DNA from: Parvimonas sp. oral taxon 110 str. F0139
GTDB lineage: Bacteria > Bacillota > Clostridia > Tissierellales > Peptoniphilaceae
Direction of reading: 5' to 3'
Assembly (NCBI RefSeq): GCF_000214475.1
Contig: NZ_AFII01000002.1
Coordinates: 248,001-312,000, forward strand
Length of the DNA stretch: 64,000 nucleotides
Both the position numbers and the translations under genes were made by a program. The notes beneath the pieces are model-generated. The model did not search any database. It was not told the origin of the DNA and was given only the letters and a program-made list of their open reading frames with translations. Numbering within the stretch: the first letter of the stretch is position 1; every line of letters starts with the position of its first letter. Below are positions 9,463-19,704 of this stretch, piece by piece.

Positions 9463-11538
9463 CTATTTTTTTGCTCTCTCGCCAATTACTTTTTCAGCAA
9501 TTGCTTGAGGCACTTTTTCATAATGATCGAATTGCATTGAATATGTTGCACGACCTTGAGTATTACTTCTTAAGTCTGTTGCATATCCAAACATTTCTGC
9601 TAAAGGTATATATGCATCAAGTACATGAACTCCATTTTTAGGATTCATTCCTTGAATTCTACCTCTTCTTGATGAAACATCTCCCATAACATCTCCTAAA
9701 TATTCATCTGGAGTTGTTATTTCAACTTTCATCATTGGTTCTAATAGAACTGGTGCAGCTTTTGCAACTGCTTGTCTAAATGCCATTGAACCAGCAATCT
9801 TAAATGCCATTTCAGATGAGTCAACTTCATGGTATGAACCATCATATAAAGTAACTTTAACATCTAAAACTGGATATCCTGCAAGTACACCTGCTTGAGT
9901 AGCTTCTTCAATACCTTTTTGAACAGGTCCGATATATTCTTTTGGAATAGCTCCCCCTACGATATTATTTACAAACTCAAAGCCCTTACCTGCTTCTTGA
10001 GGTTCAATTTTAATTTTACAGTGTCCGTATTGTCCACTACCACCAGATTGTCTGATGTATTTTCCTTCAGCTTCTGCACCTTGAGAAATTGACTCTCTGT
10101 AAGAAACTTGTGGATTACCTATATTAGCTTCTACTTTGAACTCTCTTAAAAGTCTGTCAACGATGATTTCTAAGTGTAATTCACCCATACCTGAAATGAT
10201 AGTTTGTCCAGTTTCTTCGTCTGTATAAGTTCTAAAAGTAGGATCTTCTTCTGCTAATTTGTGTAAAGCTATACTCATTTTTTCTTGAGATGCTTTTGTT
10301 TTTGGTTCTATAGCAACAGAAATAACTGGTTCTGGGAATTCCATTTTTTCAAGAATTACATGACTATTCATATCACAAAGAGTATCTCCAGTTGTAGTAT
10401 CTTTAAGACCTACTGCTGCAGCGATGTCTCCAGCTGAAACGCTATCAACTTCTTCTCTCTTGTTAGCATGCATCATAAGAATTCTACCAATTCTTTCTTT
10501 TTTGCCTTTTGTTGAGTTATATACATAAGAACCTGATTCTAAAGTTCCTGAATATACTCTGAAATATGCAAGCTTTCCAACAAATGGGTCAGCTACGATT
10601 TTAAATGCTAATGCTGAGAAAGGTTCTTCATCTGAAGCATGTCTTTGCACAGGTTCTTCATTATCATCCACACCTTCAATAGAAGGAATGTCTAATGGAG
10701 ATGGCATATAAGCCACAATAGCATTTAATAGAGGTTGAACCCCTTTGTTCTTATAAGCTGAACCACAAAGTACTGGGTTTATTGATAGATTTATAGTAGC
10801 TCTTCTGATTGCTTCTCTTAATTCAGATGGTGAAATAGCTTCTCCTTCTAAATATTTTTCCATAATAAACTCATCTGTTTCAGCTAATGATTCCAATAAG
10901 TTTTGACGATATTCTTCTGCTTTGTCTTTATAAGCATCTGGAATATCAGTTTCGTCAATATCTGTACCTAAGTCGTTTTTATAAATAATGGCATGCATTG
11001 AAACTAGGTCAATTACTCCAACGAATTCTGATTCAGCTCCGATAGGAATTTGAACAGGAACTGGATTAGCTTTTAACTTATCCTTAATAGTTTCGATAGA
11101 GTCATAATAATTAGCTCCAGTAGCATCCATTTTATTTATAAAGCAAATACGTGGTACGCCATATTTATCTGCTTGTCTCCAAACAGTTTCTGATTGTGGT
11201 TCTACACCGCTCTTTGCATCAAAAAGTGCAACTGAGCCGTCAAGAACTCTTAAAGATCTTTCAACTTCTACAGTAAAGTCAACGTGTCCTGGAGTATCAA
11301 TGATATTAATTCTTGTATCATTCCATACACATGTTGTAGCAGCTGAACAAATAGTGATACCTCTTTCTTTTTCTTGCTCCATCCAGTCCATTTGTGCAGC
11401 ACCTTCATGAGTATCACCTATTTTGTGGATCTTTCCTGTATAATAAAGCATTCTTTCTGTTACTGTTGTTTTACCAGCATCGATATGCGCCATTATACCA
11501 ATATTTCTTGTATTTTCAAGTGAATATTGTCTTGCCAC
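9463..11538 (-). CDS. fusA: Elongation factor G
   Basis: Ribosomal translocase GTPase, 691 residues, complete. Motifs: AHIDAGKTT near the N-terminus, DTPGH near residue 81, NKMD near 135, then domains II-V including GMGELHLEI and the C-terminal [12 protein letters not shown]. It sits between rpsG and tuf in the conserved str order, 39 bp after rpsG. Confidence 0.99.
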   Translation of the reverse strand: MARQYSLENTRNIGIMAHIDAGKTTVTERMLYYTGKIHKIGDTHEGAAQMDWMEQEKERGITICSAATTCVWNDTRINIIDTPGHVDFTVEVERSLRVLDGSVALFDAKSGVEPQSETVWRQADKYGVPRICFINKMDATGANYYDSIETIKDKLKANPVPVQIPIGAESEFVGVIDLVSMHAIIYKNDLGTDIDETDIPDAYKDKAEEYRQNLLESLAETDEFIMEKYLEGEAISPSELREAIRRATINLSINPVLCGSAYKNKGVQPLLNAIVAYMPSPLDIPSIEGVDDNEEPVQRHASDEEPFSALAFKIVADPFVGKLAYFRVYSGTLESGSYVYNSTKGKKERIGRILMMHANKREEVDSVSAGDIAAAVGLKDTTTGDTLCDMNSHVILEKMEFPEPVISVAIEPKTKASQEKMSIALHKLAEEDPTFRTYTDEETGQTIISGMGELHLEIIVDRLLREFKVEANIGNPQVSYRESISQGAEAEGKYIRQSGGSGQYGHCKIKIEPQEAGKGFEFVNNIVGGAIPKEYIGPVQKGIEEATQAGVLAGYPVLDVKVTLYDGSYHEVDSSEMAFKIAGSMAFRQAVAKAAPVLLEPMMKVEITTPDEYLGDVMGDVSSRRGRIQGMNPKNGVHVLDAYIPLAEMFGYATDLRSNTQGRATYSMQFDHYEKVPQAIAEKVIGERAKK

Positions 11539-11577
11539 AATAGTATTTCCCCTTTCCTTTTAAATAAAATTCCTATA

Positions 11578-12048
11578 TTAGAATCCGTAATGTGCAAAAG
11601 CCTTGTTAGCTTCAGCCATCTTGTGAGTGTCTTCTCTCTTCTTAACACTTGCTCCAGTGTTGTTAACAGCATCTAAAATTTCTTTAGCAAGTCTTTCTTT
11701 CATAGTTTTTTCTCCTCTATTTCTAGAGTAAGTTACTAACCATCTTAAACCTAAAGTTTGTCTTCTTTCAGGTCTAACTTGAATAGGCACTTGGTATGTT
11801 GCCCCACCTATACGTCTTGCTTTAATTTCTAAAACAGGCATTATGTTTTCTAAAGCTTTTCTGAAAACTTCAGTTGGTTCTTCGCCAGTTTTTTCTTTTA
11901 CGATTTCAAATGCACCGTAAACGATAGCTTGAGCAATTCCTTTTTTACCGTCAAGCATAATGTTGTTTATAAGTTTAGTAACAACCACATCACCATAAAT
12001 CGGATCTGGCATTACCTCTCTCTTTGGAACATGTCCTTTTCTTGGCAC
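11578..12048 (-). CDS. rpsG: 30S ribosomal protein S7
   Basis: Primary 16S rRNA-binding protein of the 30S head, 156 residues. It begins with the family N-terminus [12 protein letters not shown] and contains [19 protein letters not shown]. It is second in the str operon; the 129-bp gap after rpsL holds no gene and no clear terminator. Confidence 0.99.
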   Translation of the reverse strand: MPRKGHVPKREVMPDPIYGDVVVTKLINNIMLDGKKGIAQAIVYGAFEIVKEKTGEEPTEVFRKALENIMPVLEIKARRIGGATYQVPIQVRPERRQTLGLRWLVTYSRNRGEKTMKERLAKEILDAVNNTGASVKKREDTHKMAEANKAFAHYGF

Positions 12049-12177
12049 CTTTCTTCCCTCCTTACTATATTAGTAGTATCACTGGTACTCAGCGATTTTC
12101 TTGCTGATAAGCACACAAATGTATGTATTATAAAGTTAAACTCTAATTAATAAAACATTTCTGCCACATCAGTTTAA

Positions 12178-12588
12178 TTATTTAGGTCTTTTAGCTCCGT
12201 ATTTAGATCTTCCTTGTTTTCTATTAGCTACCCCAGCAGTATCTAATGTACCTCTTATTATATGGTATCTAACCCCTGGAAGGTCCTTTACTCTTCCCCC
12301 TCTAATAAGCACAACGCTGTGTTCTTGAAGGTTATGACCTATACCTGGAATATAAGCTGCAACTTCCATTCCATTTGTTAATCTAACTCTGGCAACCTTA
12401 CGTAACGCTGAGTTAGGTTTCTTAGGAGTTACAGTTCTTACAGCTGTACATACACCTCTTTTTTGTGGTGATTCACTAGCAGTACTTCTCTTTTTAAGAG
12501 TATTAAAATTGAAACTTAATGCTGGTGCTTTTGATTTAGTTACAGCTTTTTGTCTTCCTTGTTTAATTAACTGGTTAATAGTTGGCAT
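12178..12588 (-). CDS. rpsL: 30S ribosomal protein S12
   Basis: Decoding-centre protein, 136 residues, first gene of the str operon, with AGGAGGTG directly before the ATG. The two lysines whose replacement gives streptomycin resistance in other bacteria are wild type here (TPKKPNS and [12 protein letters not shown]). A consensus-like promoter lies about 90 bp upstream. Confidence 0.99.
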   Translation of the reverse strand: MPTINQLIKQGRQKAVTKSKAPALSFNFNTLKKRSTASESPQKRGVCTAVRTVTPKKPNSALRKVARVRLTNGMEVAAYIPGIGHNLQEHSVVLIRGGRVKDLPGVRYHIIRGTLDTAGVANRKQGRSKYGAKRPK

Positions 12589-12656
12589 TTCTTCACCTCC
12601 TTAAATATCTTTTTTTAAAAATGCACATAACTATACATTATTAAATGTACCTAAAT

Positions 12657-12685
12657 ATTTTAACATTTATATATATAAAAGTCAA
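12657..12685 (-). promoter_or_regulatory. Promoter of the str operon
   Basis: On the minus strand TTGACT (12680-12685), a 17-bp spacer and TAAAAT (12657-12662), about 70 bp upstream of rpsL. Confidence 0.75.
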
Positions 12686-12756
12686 CATTTTTCTAATTTT
12701 TTTCACAAAAATAATTTATAATATACGACAAAAATAAAGCATAAGTAAAAAAATAA

Positions 12757-12782
12757 AAACCACTCTAAATGAGCAGTTTTTA
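12757..12782 (-). terminator. Possible weak terminator after the DUF2974 gene
   Basis: An interrupted stem (AAAAC and CTC pairing with GAG and GTTTT across a two-base mismatch), 30 bp beyond the stop codon at 12812. Weaker than the other terminators in the window. Confidence 0.4.
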
Positions 12783-12811
12783 AAAAACTAAAATAATATA
12801 TTTTTAAATCC

Positions 12812-13942
12812 TTAGTTTGAAATTTTCCCTTTTATTATTATAGAACCTATATCTGAAAAAATAGGTTTAAAAAGTCTTATGATTTGAGAAGAATTGAGTT
12901 CACTCTCGTTTTTTGTAAACTCCCTAGTAAGCTTTGAAAATCTTTTAAAAAATCCCTTTGGAGGAGTAGGACATTCTGTCCCGAAAACTTCCTTACCAGA
13001 ATCCATCATCAATAATGACATCCTATAATACATAAATTTATTATCTTCTTCTTCCATATTAGCATTATAGAATTCAAAAAGTTTTTCAAAATTTATCATA
13101 AGTTCGCTTTGCTCAACAACATCATTTAAGGTTAAAATTCCATTTTCTTTTTTAAACATTGAATATGGAGAATGAACCCCTCCCAATCTATGAACAATTT
13201 TAGAATATCTATTATCTTCATTTCCGACATTTGTAATAGATTTTATAAAAATCTTATTAGATACCGAATGCATTATGATATTTACGTAATCATATTCATT
13301 ACATATATTAAAAATTTTATATTTATTATTTTCAATTTCTTTACTATACTTGTTTATAAAATTTGTATTAAATCCTTGTCCATCAAAGGAATAAACATTT
13401 TTAAGTTTAGACATATCTCCTCTTAAAACTCCAATATATTGAGCTTTATTTCCGCCTTTTGAATGTCCCGAAACATATATATTTTTTATGCCTTTAAACT
13501 TTTTAACCATTTCATCGAAGTATCTTAATGCTCTTCTTTGTTGTTTTGTATCTGTTATATTATATGTTCCTTCTACATTATCCTTCCATTCGTAATCTCC
13601 AGCAGTTCCTTTATAAACTATAATCAAATTGTCTTCAAACTGAAAAGTTACATTTACTACCCTATCACTACCTGAAGCGTTTCCATAAACTGAATTATCA
13701 ACATCTACTATTTTTATTTTTTCATAAATCGCTCTATTATGATCTACTGTATTTAAAATACTTAAAAACTCATTTTCATGTATTTCTCCGGGATAATTGC
13801 CTGATTCATCCTTTATATTTCTAATAAAATCAAATATTTCAAATATATTTTTTCCAACTAATTTTTCTTGTACATCGTCTTTTTCAAAATCATGGACATA
13901 TACTATACAATTTAAAATCAATAAAACATCTATATTAATCAT
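12812..13942 (-). CDS. DUF2974 / Mbeg1-like alpha/beta hydrolase
   Basis: Predicted cytosolic serine hydrolase of the lipase-like DUF2974 group, 376 residues. The nucleophile elbow is GHSKGG near residue 168, preceded by a strand IYVSGHS; a likely Asp (CNEYDYVNI) and His (GGVHSPYSMF) complete a triad further on. The start at 13942 is chosen because GGAGGGA lies just before it; the open frame continues 27 codons upstream without a ribosome site. It appears monocistronic. The substrate is unknown; members are broadly annotated as lipases without biochemical proof. Confidence 0.75.
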   Translation of the reverse strand: MINIDVLLILNCIVYVHDFEKDDVQEKLVGKNIFEIFDFIRNIKDESGNYPGEIHENEFLSILNTVDHNRAIYEKIKIVDVDNSVYGNASGSDRVVNVTFQFEDNLIIVYKGTAGDYEWKDNVEGTYNITDTKQQRRALRYFDEMVKKFKGIKNIYVSGHSKGGNKAQYIGVLRGDMSKLKNVYSFDGQGFNTNFINKYSKEIENNKYKIFNICNEYDYVNIIMHSVSNKIFIKSITNVGNEDNRYSKIVHRLGGVHSPYSMFKKENGILTLNDVVEQSELMINFEKLFEFYNANMEEEDNKFMYYRMSLLMMDSGKEVFGTECPTPPKGFFKRFSKLTREFTKNESELNSSQIIRLFKPIFSDIGSIIIKGKISN

Positions 13943-14096
13943 ATTCCCTCCTATATGACAAAAGGACATACTCAATGCCCTTAAACTTGTTTTTATACTA
14001 GCATACAAAAGCATAAAAGTCAATATTTAGTATTTACCCTAGATTATATGTAACACTCTTATTTAATCAAGAATTTCAATTTTTTTGCAACAAAAA

Positions 14097-14114
14097 AGAA
14101 GTCCTAAGACTTCT
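14097..14114 (-). terminator. Terminator of the arcB-arcC-DMT operon
   Basis: A 7-bp stem (14097-14103 with 14108-14114) with a CTAA loop that overlaps the stop codon of the last gene, followed on the minus strand by a T6 tract. Confidence 0.75.
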
Positions 14115-15048
14115 AAACTTTGTTTTCAATTTCTTTGTCTTTCTTTTTGAATATAAAAGATAATTTTGTTTCTGAAATTATTATAGCAATAAAAATCAAA
14201 CAAAAACCAATAACTGATTTAACAGTTAAACTTTCAATTCCAAGTGCAACTGGAAAAGCGACACCAAAAATTGACTCACAGCCTAATATTATAGCTGCAC
14301 TACTTGGATCTGTATATTTTTGTCCTAAATTTTGTAATAATAATGCAACAGCAGTACACATTACAGAAAGATATAAAACTTCAAGCATTGGTCTTAATGT
14401 AAGTTGCATTCCAGCATTATTTTCAAAAACAAATGTAGTTATCCAAGATAGAACCCCCGCAACTAAAAATTGCATAATTGTAAGCACAAAAGGGTCTTTC
14501 CCAACTCCTAATTTTGTAACCATAACGATATGGCCTGCAAACAAAAGTCCACTTAAAAGTGCAAGTGCATCTCCATAAATCGCTGTCCAACTTGAATTAA
14601 AAATAGATCCACTCTCTCCTGCCATAGCAATAAAAAATATTCCAACTATACAAAAAATTGCGGCAGATACATTAAATTTGTCAGGTCTAACTTTATTCGT
14701 AATCCAATACAAGAAAGGTACAATTACACAATATGACGCTGACAAAAATCCACTACGTCCTGGTGTTGTAAATGTAACTCCCAAAGTTTGACTGGAATAA
14801 GCCATAAATAAAAATATTCCAATAATAGCTCCTGAAACCAATTCATCTTTTCTAGCTTTAAATAGTTTTTTATGAAAAACAATCGCTAAAACAATTCCTG
14901 CTATGGTAAATCTAACACCTAAAAGAAAGTTCGGTTTAAGTACATCTGCTGCACTTTTAACTACAGTAAGCGAAGTCCCCCATAAAATCGCTACAATAAA
15001 AAGTGCAACTTTTGCTAAAAAACTTGTTCTATGTGATATATTGTTCAA
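14113..15048 (-). CDS. DMT superfamily (EamA) transporter in the arc operon
   Basis: Ten-helix drug/metabolite transporter of 311 residues made of two EamA repeats (roughly residues 12-145 and 160-300). The start at 15048 is 9 bp after the carbamate kinase stop, with GGAGGG before it, so it is cotranscribed with arcB and arcC. EamA proteins usually export amino acids or metabolites. In other bacteria this operon position is held by an arginine/ornithine antiporter (ArcD/ArcE), which belongs to a different family. I infer, without proof, that this protein moves a substrate or product of the pathway. Confidence 0.8.
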   Translation of the reverse strand: MNNISHRTSFLAKVALFIVAILWGTSLTVVKSAADVLKPNFLLGVRFTIAGIVLAIVFHKKLFKARKDELVSGAIIGIFLFMAYSSQTLGVTFTTPGRSGFLSASYCVIVPFLYWITNKVRPDKFNVSAAIFCIVGIFFIAMAGESGSIFNSSWTAIYGDALALLSGLLFAGHIVMVTKLGVGKDPFVLTIMQFLVAGVLSWITTFVFENNAGMQLTLRPMLEVLYLSVMCTAVALLLQNLGQKYTDPSSAAIILGCESIFGVAFPVALGIESLTVKSVIGFCLIFIAIIISETKLSFIFKKKDKEIENKV

Positions 15049-15057
15049 AATGCCCTC

Positions 15058-15993
15058 CTACTTAACTATTTTAGTTCCTGTAAGACCTTTTACAGCATCT
15101 GATGCTTTTTCAAGTAAAGTAATAATGGCACATCTATTTTCTGATCCATTTACAAATTCCAAACAAGCTTCAACTTTTGGAAGCATACTTCCCTTGCCAA
15201 ATTGTCCTTCTGCGATATATTTTTTAGCTTGTTCAACATTTATTTCATCCAATTCTTTTTGATCAGGTTTATTGAAATTAATACAAACTTTATCAACAGC
15301 AGTTAAAATTAAAAGAAAATCAGCATCTAAATCTGCTGCAAGTTTCGCACTTGATTTATCCTTATCAATTACAGCATCAATTCCTACTAATTTGCCATTT
15401 TTCTTAACAACAGGTATTCCGCCACCACCTACAGTTATAACTACAAGTCCAGCATCAACCATTTTCTTAACAGCATCAATTTCAACAATATTTAATGGCT
15501 TTGGTGAAGGAACAACTTTTCTATATCCTCTTCCTGAGTCTTCAACAAAAGTGAATCCTTTTTCTTTTGCAAGTTCATCTGCCTTTTCTTTTGTATAGAA
15601 CATTCCAACTGGTTTAGTTGGGTGCTCAAAAGCCTTGTCATCTTCTGCAACTTCAACTTGAGTTACAACAGAAACAGCAGTTTTATTAATTCCTTTTTCT
15701 TTAAAAGCTTGACCTAAAGCCTGTTGTAAATGATAACCTATATATCCTTGACTCATAGCTCCACATTCAACAAGTGGCATTAAAGGAGTTTTTTCTTTTC
15801 CGTTTGCTGAATAATCCATTGCCAAATTAATCATTCCTACTTGAGGTCCGTTTCCATGTCCGATTATAACATCATTTCCATCTTTAACTAAATCAGAAAT
15901 TATATCGGCAGCTATTTTTACTTTCTCTAATTGCTCTAAAGGGGTATTGCCTAAAGCATTACCCCCCAAAGCTACAACTATTCTCTTTCCCAT
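15058..15993 (-). CDS. arcC: Carbamate kinase
   Basis: Transfers phosphate from carbamoyl phosphate to ADP, yielding ATP, CO2 and ammonia: the energy step of arginine, citrulline or agmatine fermentation. 311 residues, normal length. Family marks: VVALGGNALG at the N-terminus, IIGHGNGPQVG near residue 45, GGGGIPV near 213 and IDKDKSSAKLA near 230. It lies 9 bp downstream of the ornithine carbamoyltransferase gene. Arginine deiminase (arcA) is not in the window, so the citrulline source must be encoded elsewhere. Confidence 0.95.
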   Translation of the reverse strand: MGKRIVVALGGNALGNTPLEQLEKVKIAADIISDLVKDGNDVIIGHGNGPQVGMINLAMDYSANGKEKTPLMPLVECGAMSQGYIGYHLQQALGQAFKEKGINKTAVSVVTQVEVAEDDKAFEHPTKPVGMFYTKEKADELAKEKGFTFVEDSGRGYRKVVPSPKPLNIVEIDAVKKMVDAGLVVITVGGGGIPVVKKNGKLVGIDAVIDKDKSSAKLAADLDADFLLILTAVDKVCINFNKPDQKELDEINVEQAKKYIAEGQFGKGSMLPKVEACLEFVNGSENRCAIITLLEKASDAVKGLTGTKIVK

Positions 15994-16002
15994 TTGTACC
16001 TC

Positions 16003-16995
16003 TTACCATAAAGTAGAATACATAACTGCTTTTATAGTATGCATTCTATTTTCAGCTTCATCAAATACAACTGATTGTGGTCCTTCAATAACTTCATCAG
16101 TAACTTCCATTTCAGGAATACCAAATTTTTCAAAAATTTGTCTACCGATAACAGTTTTTTGATCGTGGAATGAAGGTAAGCAGTGCATAAAGATAGCAGT
16201 TTCTTTAGCGTTTGCCATAACTTCTTTGTTTACTTGGTATGGTTTTAATAATTTAATTCTTTCAGCCCAAACTTCGTCTGGTTCACCCATTGATACCCAA
16301 ATGTCTGTGTAGATTATATCAGCATTTGTAGTTCCTTTTTTAACATCTTCTTCGAATCTTACTGTACAATGAGTAGCCTTAGCGATTTCTAAAGCTTTTT
16401 CTCTTAATTCTTCTTCAGGCCATAATTCTTTTGGAGCACAAGCTGTAAAGTTTACACCCATCTTAGCACAAGCTATCATAAGTGAATTACCCATGTTGTT
16501 TCTTGCATCTCCCATATATACAAAGTTTAATCCTTTTAAATATCCAAATTTTTCTTCAATAGTTAAAAGGTCCGCTAACATTTGAGTTGGATGGAATTTA
16601 TCAGTTAAACCATTCCATACTGGAACACCAGCATATTCTCCTAAAGTTTCAACTAATTCTTGGCTGAATCCTCTGTATTCAATACCATCATACATTCTTC
16701 CTAAAACTCTTGCAGTATCTTCAATAGACTCTTTTTTACCCATTTGTGAAGAACCTGGATCTAAGTAAGTAACTCCCATACCTAAGTCCATTCCTGCAAC
16801 TTCGAAAGAACAACGAGTTCTTGTTGAAGTTTTTTCAAATAATAATACTATATTTTTTCCTTCTAAATAACGGTGAGGAGTTCCACTTCTCTTTAAATCT
16901 TTAAAATTTCTTGAAAGATCTAAAAGGTAACGAATTTCATCACTTGTAAAGTCTAATAATGTTAGGAAATTTCTTCCTCTTAAGTTTTTGCTCAT
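16003..16995 (-). CDS. arcB: Ornithine carbamoyltransferase (catabolic context)
   Basis: Phosphorolyses citrulline to ornithine and carbamoyl phosphate, or the reverse. 330 residues. The carbamoyl-phosphate loop STRTR is at residues 57-61, HPTQMLADL follows in the middle, the ornithine-type SMG loop is present ([12 protein letters not shown]), and HCLPSFHD is near the C-terminus. The SMG loop argues for ornithine rather than putrescine as substrate. It is first in the operon and feeds carbamate kinase, hence the catabolic reading (arcB rather than argF). The upstream region carries a -10 box and an inverted repeat. Confidence 0.9.
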   Translation of the reverse strand: MSKNLRGRNFLTLLDFTSDEIRYLLDLSRNFKDLKRSGTPHRYLEGKNIVLLFEKTSTRTRCSFEVAGMDLGMGVTYLDPGSSQMGKKESIEDTARVLGRMYDGIEYRGFSQELVETLGEYAGVPVWNGLTDKFHPTQMLADLLTIEEKFGYLKGLNFVYMGDARNNMGNSLMIACAKMGVNFTACAPKELWPEEELREKALEIAKATHCTVRFEEDVKKGTTNADIIYTDIWVSMGEPDEVWAERIKLLKPYQVNKEVMANAKETAIFMHCLPSFHDQKTVIGRQIFEKFGIPEMEVTDEVIEGPQSVVFDEAENRMHTIKAVMYSTLW

Positions 16996-17463
16996 AACAT
17001 TTCTCCTTTAAAAAATTTTTTTGATACGACAAACGTATTCAATACATATTTATTATACTATATCTTACAAAAAATTCAGGACATTTTATTTAATAAAATT
17101 TGTATTACTTTCTATTTATTTTATCATCATAAATTTAGCTAGATTTAAGGATTATGATAGCTCTGTATATGTCAACATAATTTTTTTATAAATTTATTTT
17201 TTACAAATTGAAATTTAAAAATTTTTATACAACAAAAAACGACTTATTTTTACTCTAATTTATAAATAAATAGTCTTTTAATGATTAATATATCTTGATA
17301 TTATCTAATTGTTATTTTATAATAATTTTAAAATGCTTGTATTAAATACAATATTTTACAAAAAGACATTTTTTATATTTTTATCTTTACATAAATTCGA
17401 TTATGATTTATACTTATAGTGTACATATAAAAACAACTTATCATATTTGTAATAGGAGTATTT
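16996..17463. promoter_or_regulatory. Divergent control region of the arc operon and the AraC-type regulator
   Basis: A 468-bp gene-free, very A+T-rich region. Minus strand: a TATAAT box at 17052-17057 with only a weak -35, and a small inverted repeat ATACG-N5-CGTAT (17024-17038) just after the expected transcription start, a plausible operator. Plus strand: AGGAG just before the regulator start at 17464. I see no coding potential and no recognisable riboswitch. Confidence 0.5.
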
Positions 17464-18720
17464 ATGAGTAAACAAAAAGGAATTGAAATACAAAACAAAG
17501 CTAATTCATATATAAATGAAGAAAGTATGTATAGTATAGACAGAGAAATAATAACATCTCCAACAAAAGGTCTTTTTCATCAATCTGCTAGATTTTTACT
17601 AATAAAAAAAGGCACTGCAAAGATGAGAATTCAAAATAATATATATGAAATAAAAGACAGAACTTTAGTATGTATTCTGCCTTGGGAATATACTGAAGTT
17701 ATTGAAGTTTCAAAAACTATACAATATTTTATTCTAAAATACAATTTTGATAGTGCAAATAAAATAATAAAATCATTTTACAATGTAGATGCTGAAAACC
17801 TAAGTTTAATTAATTCGTTCTATGATAAGCCTGTAATCCAATGTACAAATGAACAATTTAAATATTTTTCTAATGTTTTTGACTTACTAAGAGCTGAATT
17901 AGGAGAAGATTCTACATTATATAATAAGAACGAAAATCCTATTTCTTCAGCTTATGTTTTAAATAAAATAATAGACCTGATTATTACATATAGAAGAATG
18001 CAAAATGAGGATACACAAAAAACAAAAAGGATTGATGAAAAATTTGATAAAATCAATATTTTTAGATATATACATGCTCACCTAAGTGAAAAACTAACCA
18101 TCTCTTCTATCTCAAAATTATTCTTCTTAAGTGAATCGACAATAAATAGATATGTAAAAGAAACAACTGGTCTTTCTTTTAATACTTTAATAAATGAGAT
18201 GAGAGTTGGAAAGACAATGGATATGCTCTTATATACGGATTTGGACATAGAAGAAATCGCAGAAATAACGGGATTTTCAGACCGTTCCCATCTTTCAAAA
18301 GTATTTACAGCAAGAACGGGACAAAATCCTAATAAATACAGGCAAACTTTTCAAAGAGTTTCACAAATTTGCCAAATAGAAAATATAAGAAAATTTTACA
18401 GAATATTAAACTATGTAGTAAAAAATTCAAGCGATGATATTGACTTAGAAAGAATTTGTAAAGATTTTTCAATATCTTTAATAGAACTTAATAAACTATT
18501 TATATACTATGTAGAGAAAAATTTTAAGAATTTCTTAAATTTTGTAAGAATTAACAAATCTACAAAATTATTGTTAAAAACAGATATGCAAATAACCGAT
18601 ATTGCATTTGAAGTTGGATATAACACAGTTAAAACATTTAATCGTAATTTCTTAAAATACCAAAAAATGTTACCTACAGAATTTAGAAAAAATCTAAAAC
18701 TACAAGATAGAGAAATATAA
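17464..18720 (+). CDS. AraC-family regulator with two AraC DNA-binding domains
   Basis: Transcription factor of 418 residues. The N-terminal part (about 25-150) looks like a cupin-type sensing domain. A first AraC/XylS domain spans about 198-296 (LTISSISKLFFLSESTINRY, then DIEEIAEITGFSDRSHLSKVF ending in NPNKYRQ). A second, more diverged copy spans about 311-410 (IDLERICKDFSISLIELNKLF, then QITDIAFEVGYNTVKTFNRNF ending in PTEFRKN). Ordinary AraC proteins carry one such domain and have about 280-300 residues. It is divergent from the arc operon across a 468-bp spacer, so it is the obvious candidate regulator of that operon. Confidence 0.8.
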   Translation: MSKQKGIEIQNKANSYINEESMYSIDREIITSPTKGLFHQSARFLLIKKGTAKMRIQNNIYEIKDRTLVCILPWEYTEVIEVSKTIQYFILKYNFDSANKIIKSFYNVDAENLSLINSFYDKPVIQCTNEQFKYFSNVFDLLRAELGEDSTLYNKNENPISSAYVLNKIIDLIITYRRMQNEDTQKTKRIDEKFDKINIFRYIHAHLSEKLTISSISKLFFLSESTINRYVKETTGLSFNTLINEMRVGKTMDMLLYTDLDIEEIAEITGFSDRSHLSKVFTARTGQNPNKYRQTFQRVSQICQIENIRKFYRILNYVVKNSSDDIDLERICKDFSISLIELNKLFIYYVEKNFKNFLNFVRINKSTKLLLKTDMQITDIAFEVGYNTVKTFNRNFLKYQKMLPTEFRKNLKLQDREI

Positions 18721-18746
18721 AAGCTGTTGAATAAATCAACAGCTTT
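18720..18746 (+). terminator. Terminator of the AraC-type regulator
   Basis: An 11-bp perfect stem (18720-18730 with 18736-18746) and a 5-base loop, followed by T-rich sequence, starting at the last base of the stop codon. Confidence 0.85.
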
Positions 18747-18766
18747 TATATTTGTTTTAAAAAAAT

Positions 18767-18895
18767 CTAAAAATGAGTAAAAAAAATCCTGCATTAGCAG
18801 GAAAATAATAGCAATCCGTAACAGATTTCTCGAATCACAGATCTGGTGCCCAGAGGCGGAATCGAACCACCGACACGAGGATTTTCAGTCCTCTG
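18767..18895. repeat. 129-bp direct repeat, copy 1 (tRNA-Phe 3' half plus terminator)
   Basis: Matches 19101-19229 at a constant offset of 334 bp with only two differences seen. It contains a terminator and the 3' half of tRNA-Phe up to the anticodon stem, then identity stops abruptly. Confidence 0.9.
18787..18802 (-). terminator. Terminator behind the broken tRNA-Phe copy
   Basis: Minus strand TCCTGC/GCAGGA stem with a 4-base loop followed by T8. It is the copy of the hairpin at 19121-19136. Confidence 0.8.
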
Positions 18896-19082
18896 ACTCT
18901 TCCAGCTGATAATTATTTATTAACACTTTTATTTTATTTACTTTTTTAGATTTTCACTGTTTTAGCTTTTCATAATTCATCTTATCGTGCTTCGCACTAA
19001 ACTAAGATATTAACTCAAAATATCTTCGATTTCATCTCGATATTTTGGTTACTCTCTTATACCGACTTTTCGCTATCTGGGC
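18844..19082 (-). pseudogene. Broken tRNA-Phe copy with an approximately 160-bp interruption
   Basis: The 3' half (18844-18895: CCA end, T arm, anticodon loop with GAA) is identical to the intact tRNA-Phe. A degraded 5' half is recognisable at about 19054-19082: the acceptor strand TCTGGGC is kept but the D arm has changed. About 160 bp of unrelated A+T-rich DNA separates them, entering the 5' side of the anticodon stem. The 3' piece continues into what resembles another tRNA D arm, which then ends. The RNA could not fold as a tRNA unless the interruption were removed, so I call a pseudogene. Confidence 0.8.
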
Positions 19083-19100
19083 TTAAAATTATAAAACTAC

Positions 19101-19253
<153 letters not shown>

Positions 19254-19288
19254 ATATTTAATATTATGATTTCTTTATATTATGTAAA

Positions 19289-19362
19289 TGGCAGGGGTAG
19301 AAGGAATCGAACCCTCATCAGCGGTTTTGGAGACCGACATTCTACCGTTGAACTATACCCCT
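19289..19362 (-). tRNA. tRNA-Trp (CCA)
   Basis: 74 nt with encoded CCA; acceptor AGGGGTA/TACCCCT; anticodon loop CTCCAAA gives CCA. Confidence 0.97.
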
Positions 19363-19396
19363 ACAATACCAATCCTTTTTAGCTCTATAAAATAAG

Positions 19397-19421
19397 AGAT
19401 ATTTCTAAAATAGAAATATCT
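19397..19421. repeat. Perfect hairpin in the tRNA-Met/tRNA-Trp spacer
   Basis: An 11-bp perfect stem (19397-19407 with 19411-19421) with a 3-base loop and no T tract after it. Probably an RNA processing structure rather than a terminator, since tRNA genes continue downstream. Confidence 0.6.
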
Positions 19422-19431
19422 TCAGATAATT

Positions 19432-19508
19432 TGGTGGGCCTTCAGGGACTTGAACCCGGGACCTACCGGTTATGAGCCGGGCGCTCTAACCAACTGAGCT
19501 AAAGGCCC
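19432..19508 (-). tRNA. tRNA with CAT anticodon (elongator Met, or Ile2)
   Basis: 77 nt with encoded CCA; acceptor GGGCCTT/AAGGCCC fully paired, so it is not the initiator. The anticodon loop CTCATAA gives CAT. The body (GGGCCTTTAGCTCAG start and the CTCATAA loop) also resembles lysidine-modified tRNA-Ile2 of Firmicutes; sequence alone does not settle which. Confidence 0.85.
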
Positions 19509-19515
19509 AAATTAT

Positions 19516-19606
19516 TGGCGGAGAAAGAGGGATTTGAACCCTCGCATCCCGTAAAGGATCTACTCCCTTAGCAGGGGAGCCTCTTCAGCCACTTGAGTAT
19601 TTCTCC
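19516..19606 (-). tRNA. tRNA-Ser (GCT)
   Basis: 91 nt with a long variable arm and encoded CCA; anticodon loop CTGCTAA gives GCT. Confidence 0.95.
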
Positions 19607-19610
19607 ATTG

Positions 19611-19699
19611 TGGCGGAGAGGGTGGGATTCGAACCCACGTGGGCGTGAACCCAAACGGTTTTCAAGACCGCCTCGTTATGACCACTTCGATACCTCTCC
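19611..19699 (-). tRNA. tRNA-Ser (TGA)
   Basis: 89 nt with a long variable arm; acceptor GGAGAGG/CCTCTCC; anticodon loop CTTGAAA gives TGA. Confidence 0.95.
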
Positions 19700-19704
19700 A
19701 TGAA

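Noticed and set aside
16003..16995. Putrescine carbamoyltransferase
   Set aside because: The ornithine-binding SMG loop is present, and there is no agmatine deiminase nearby.
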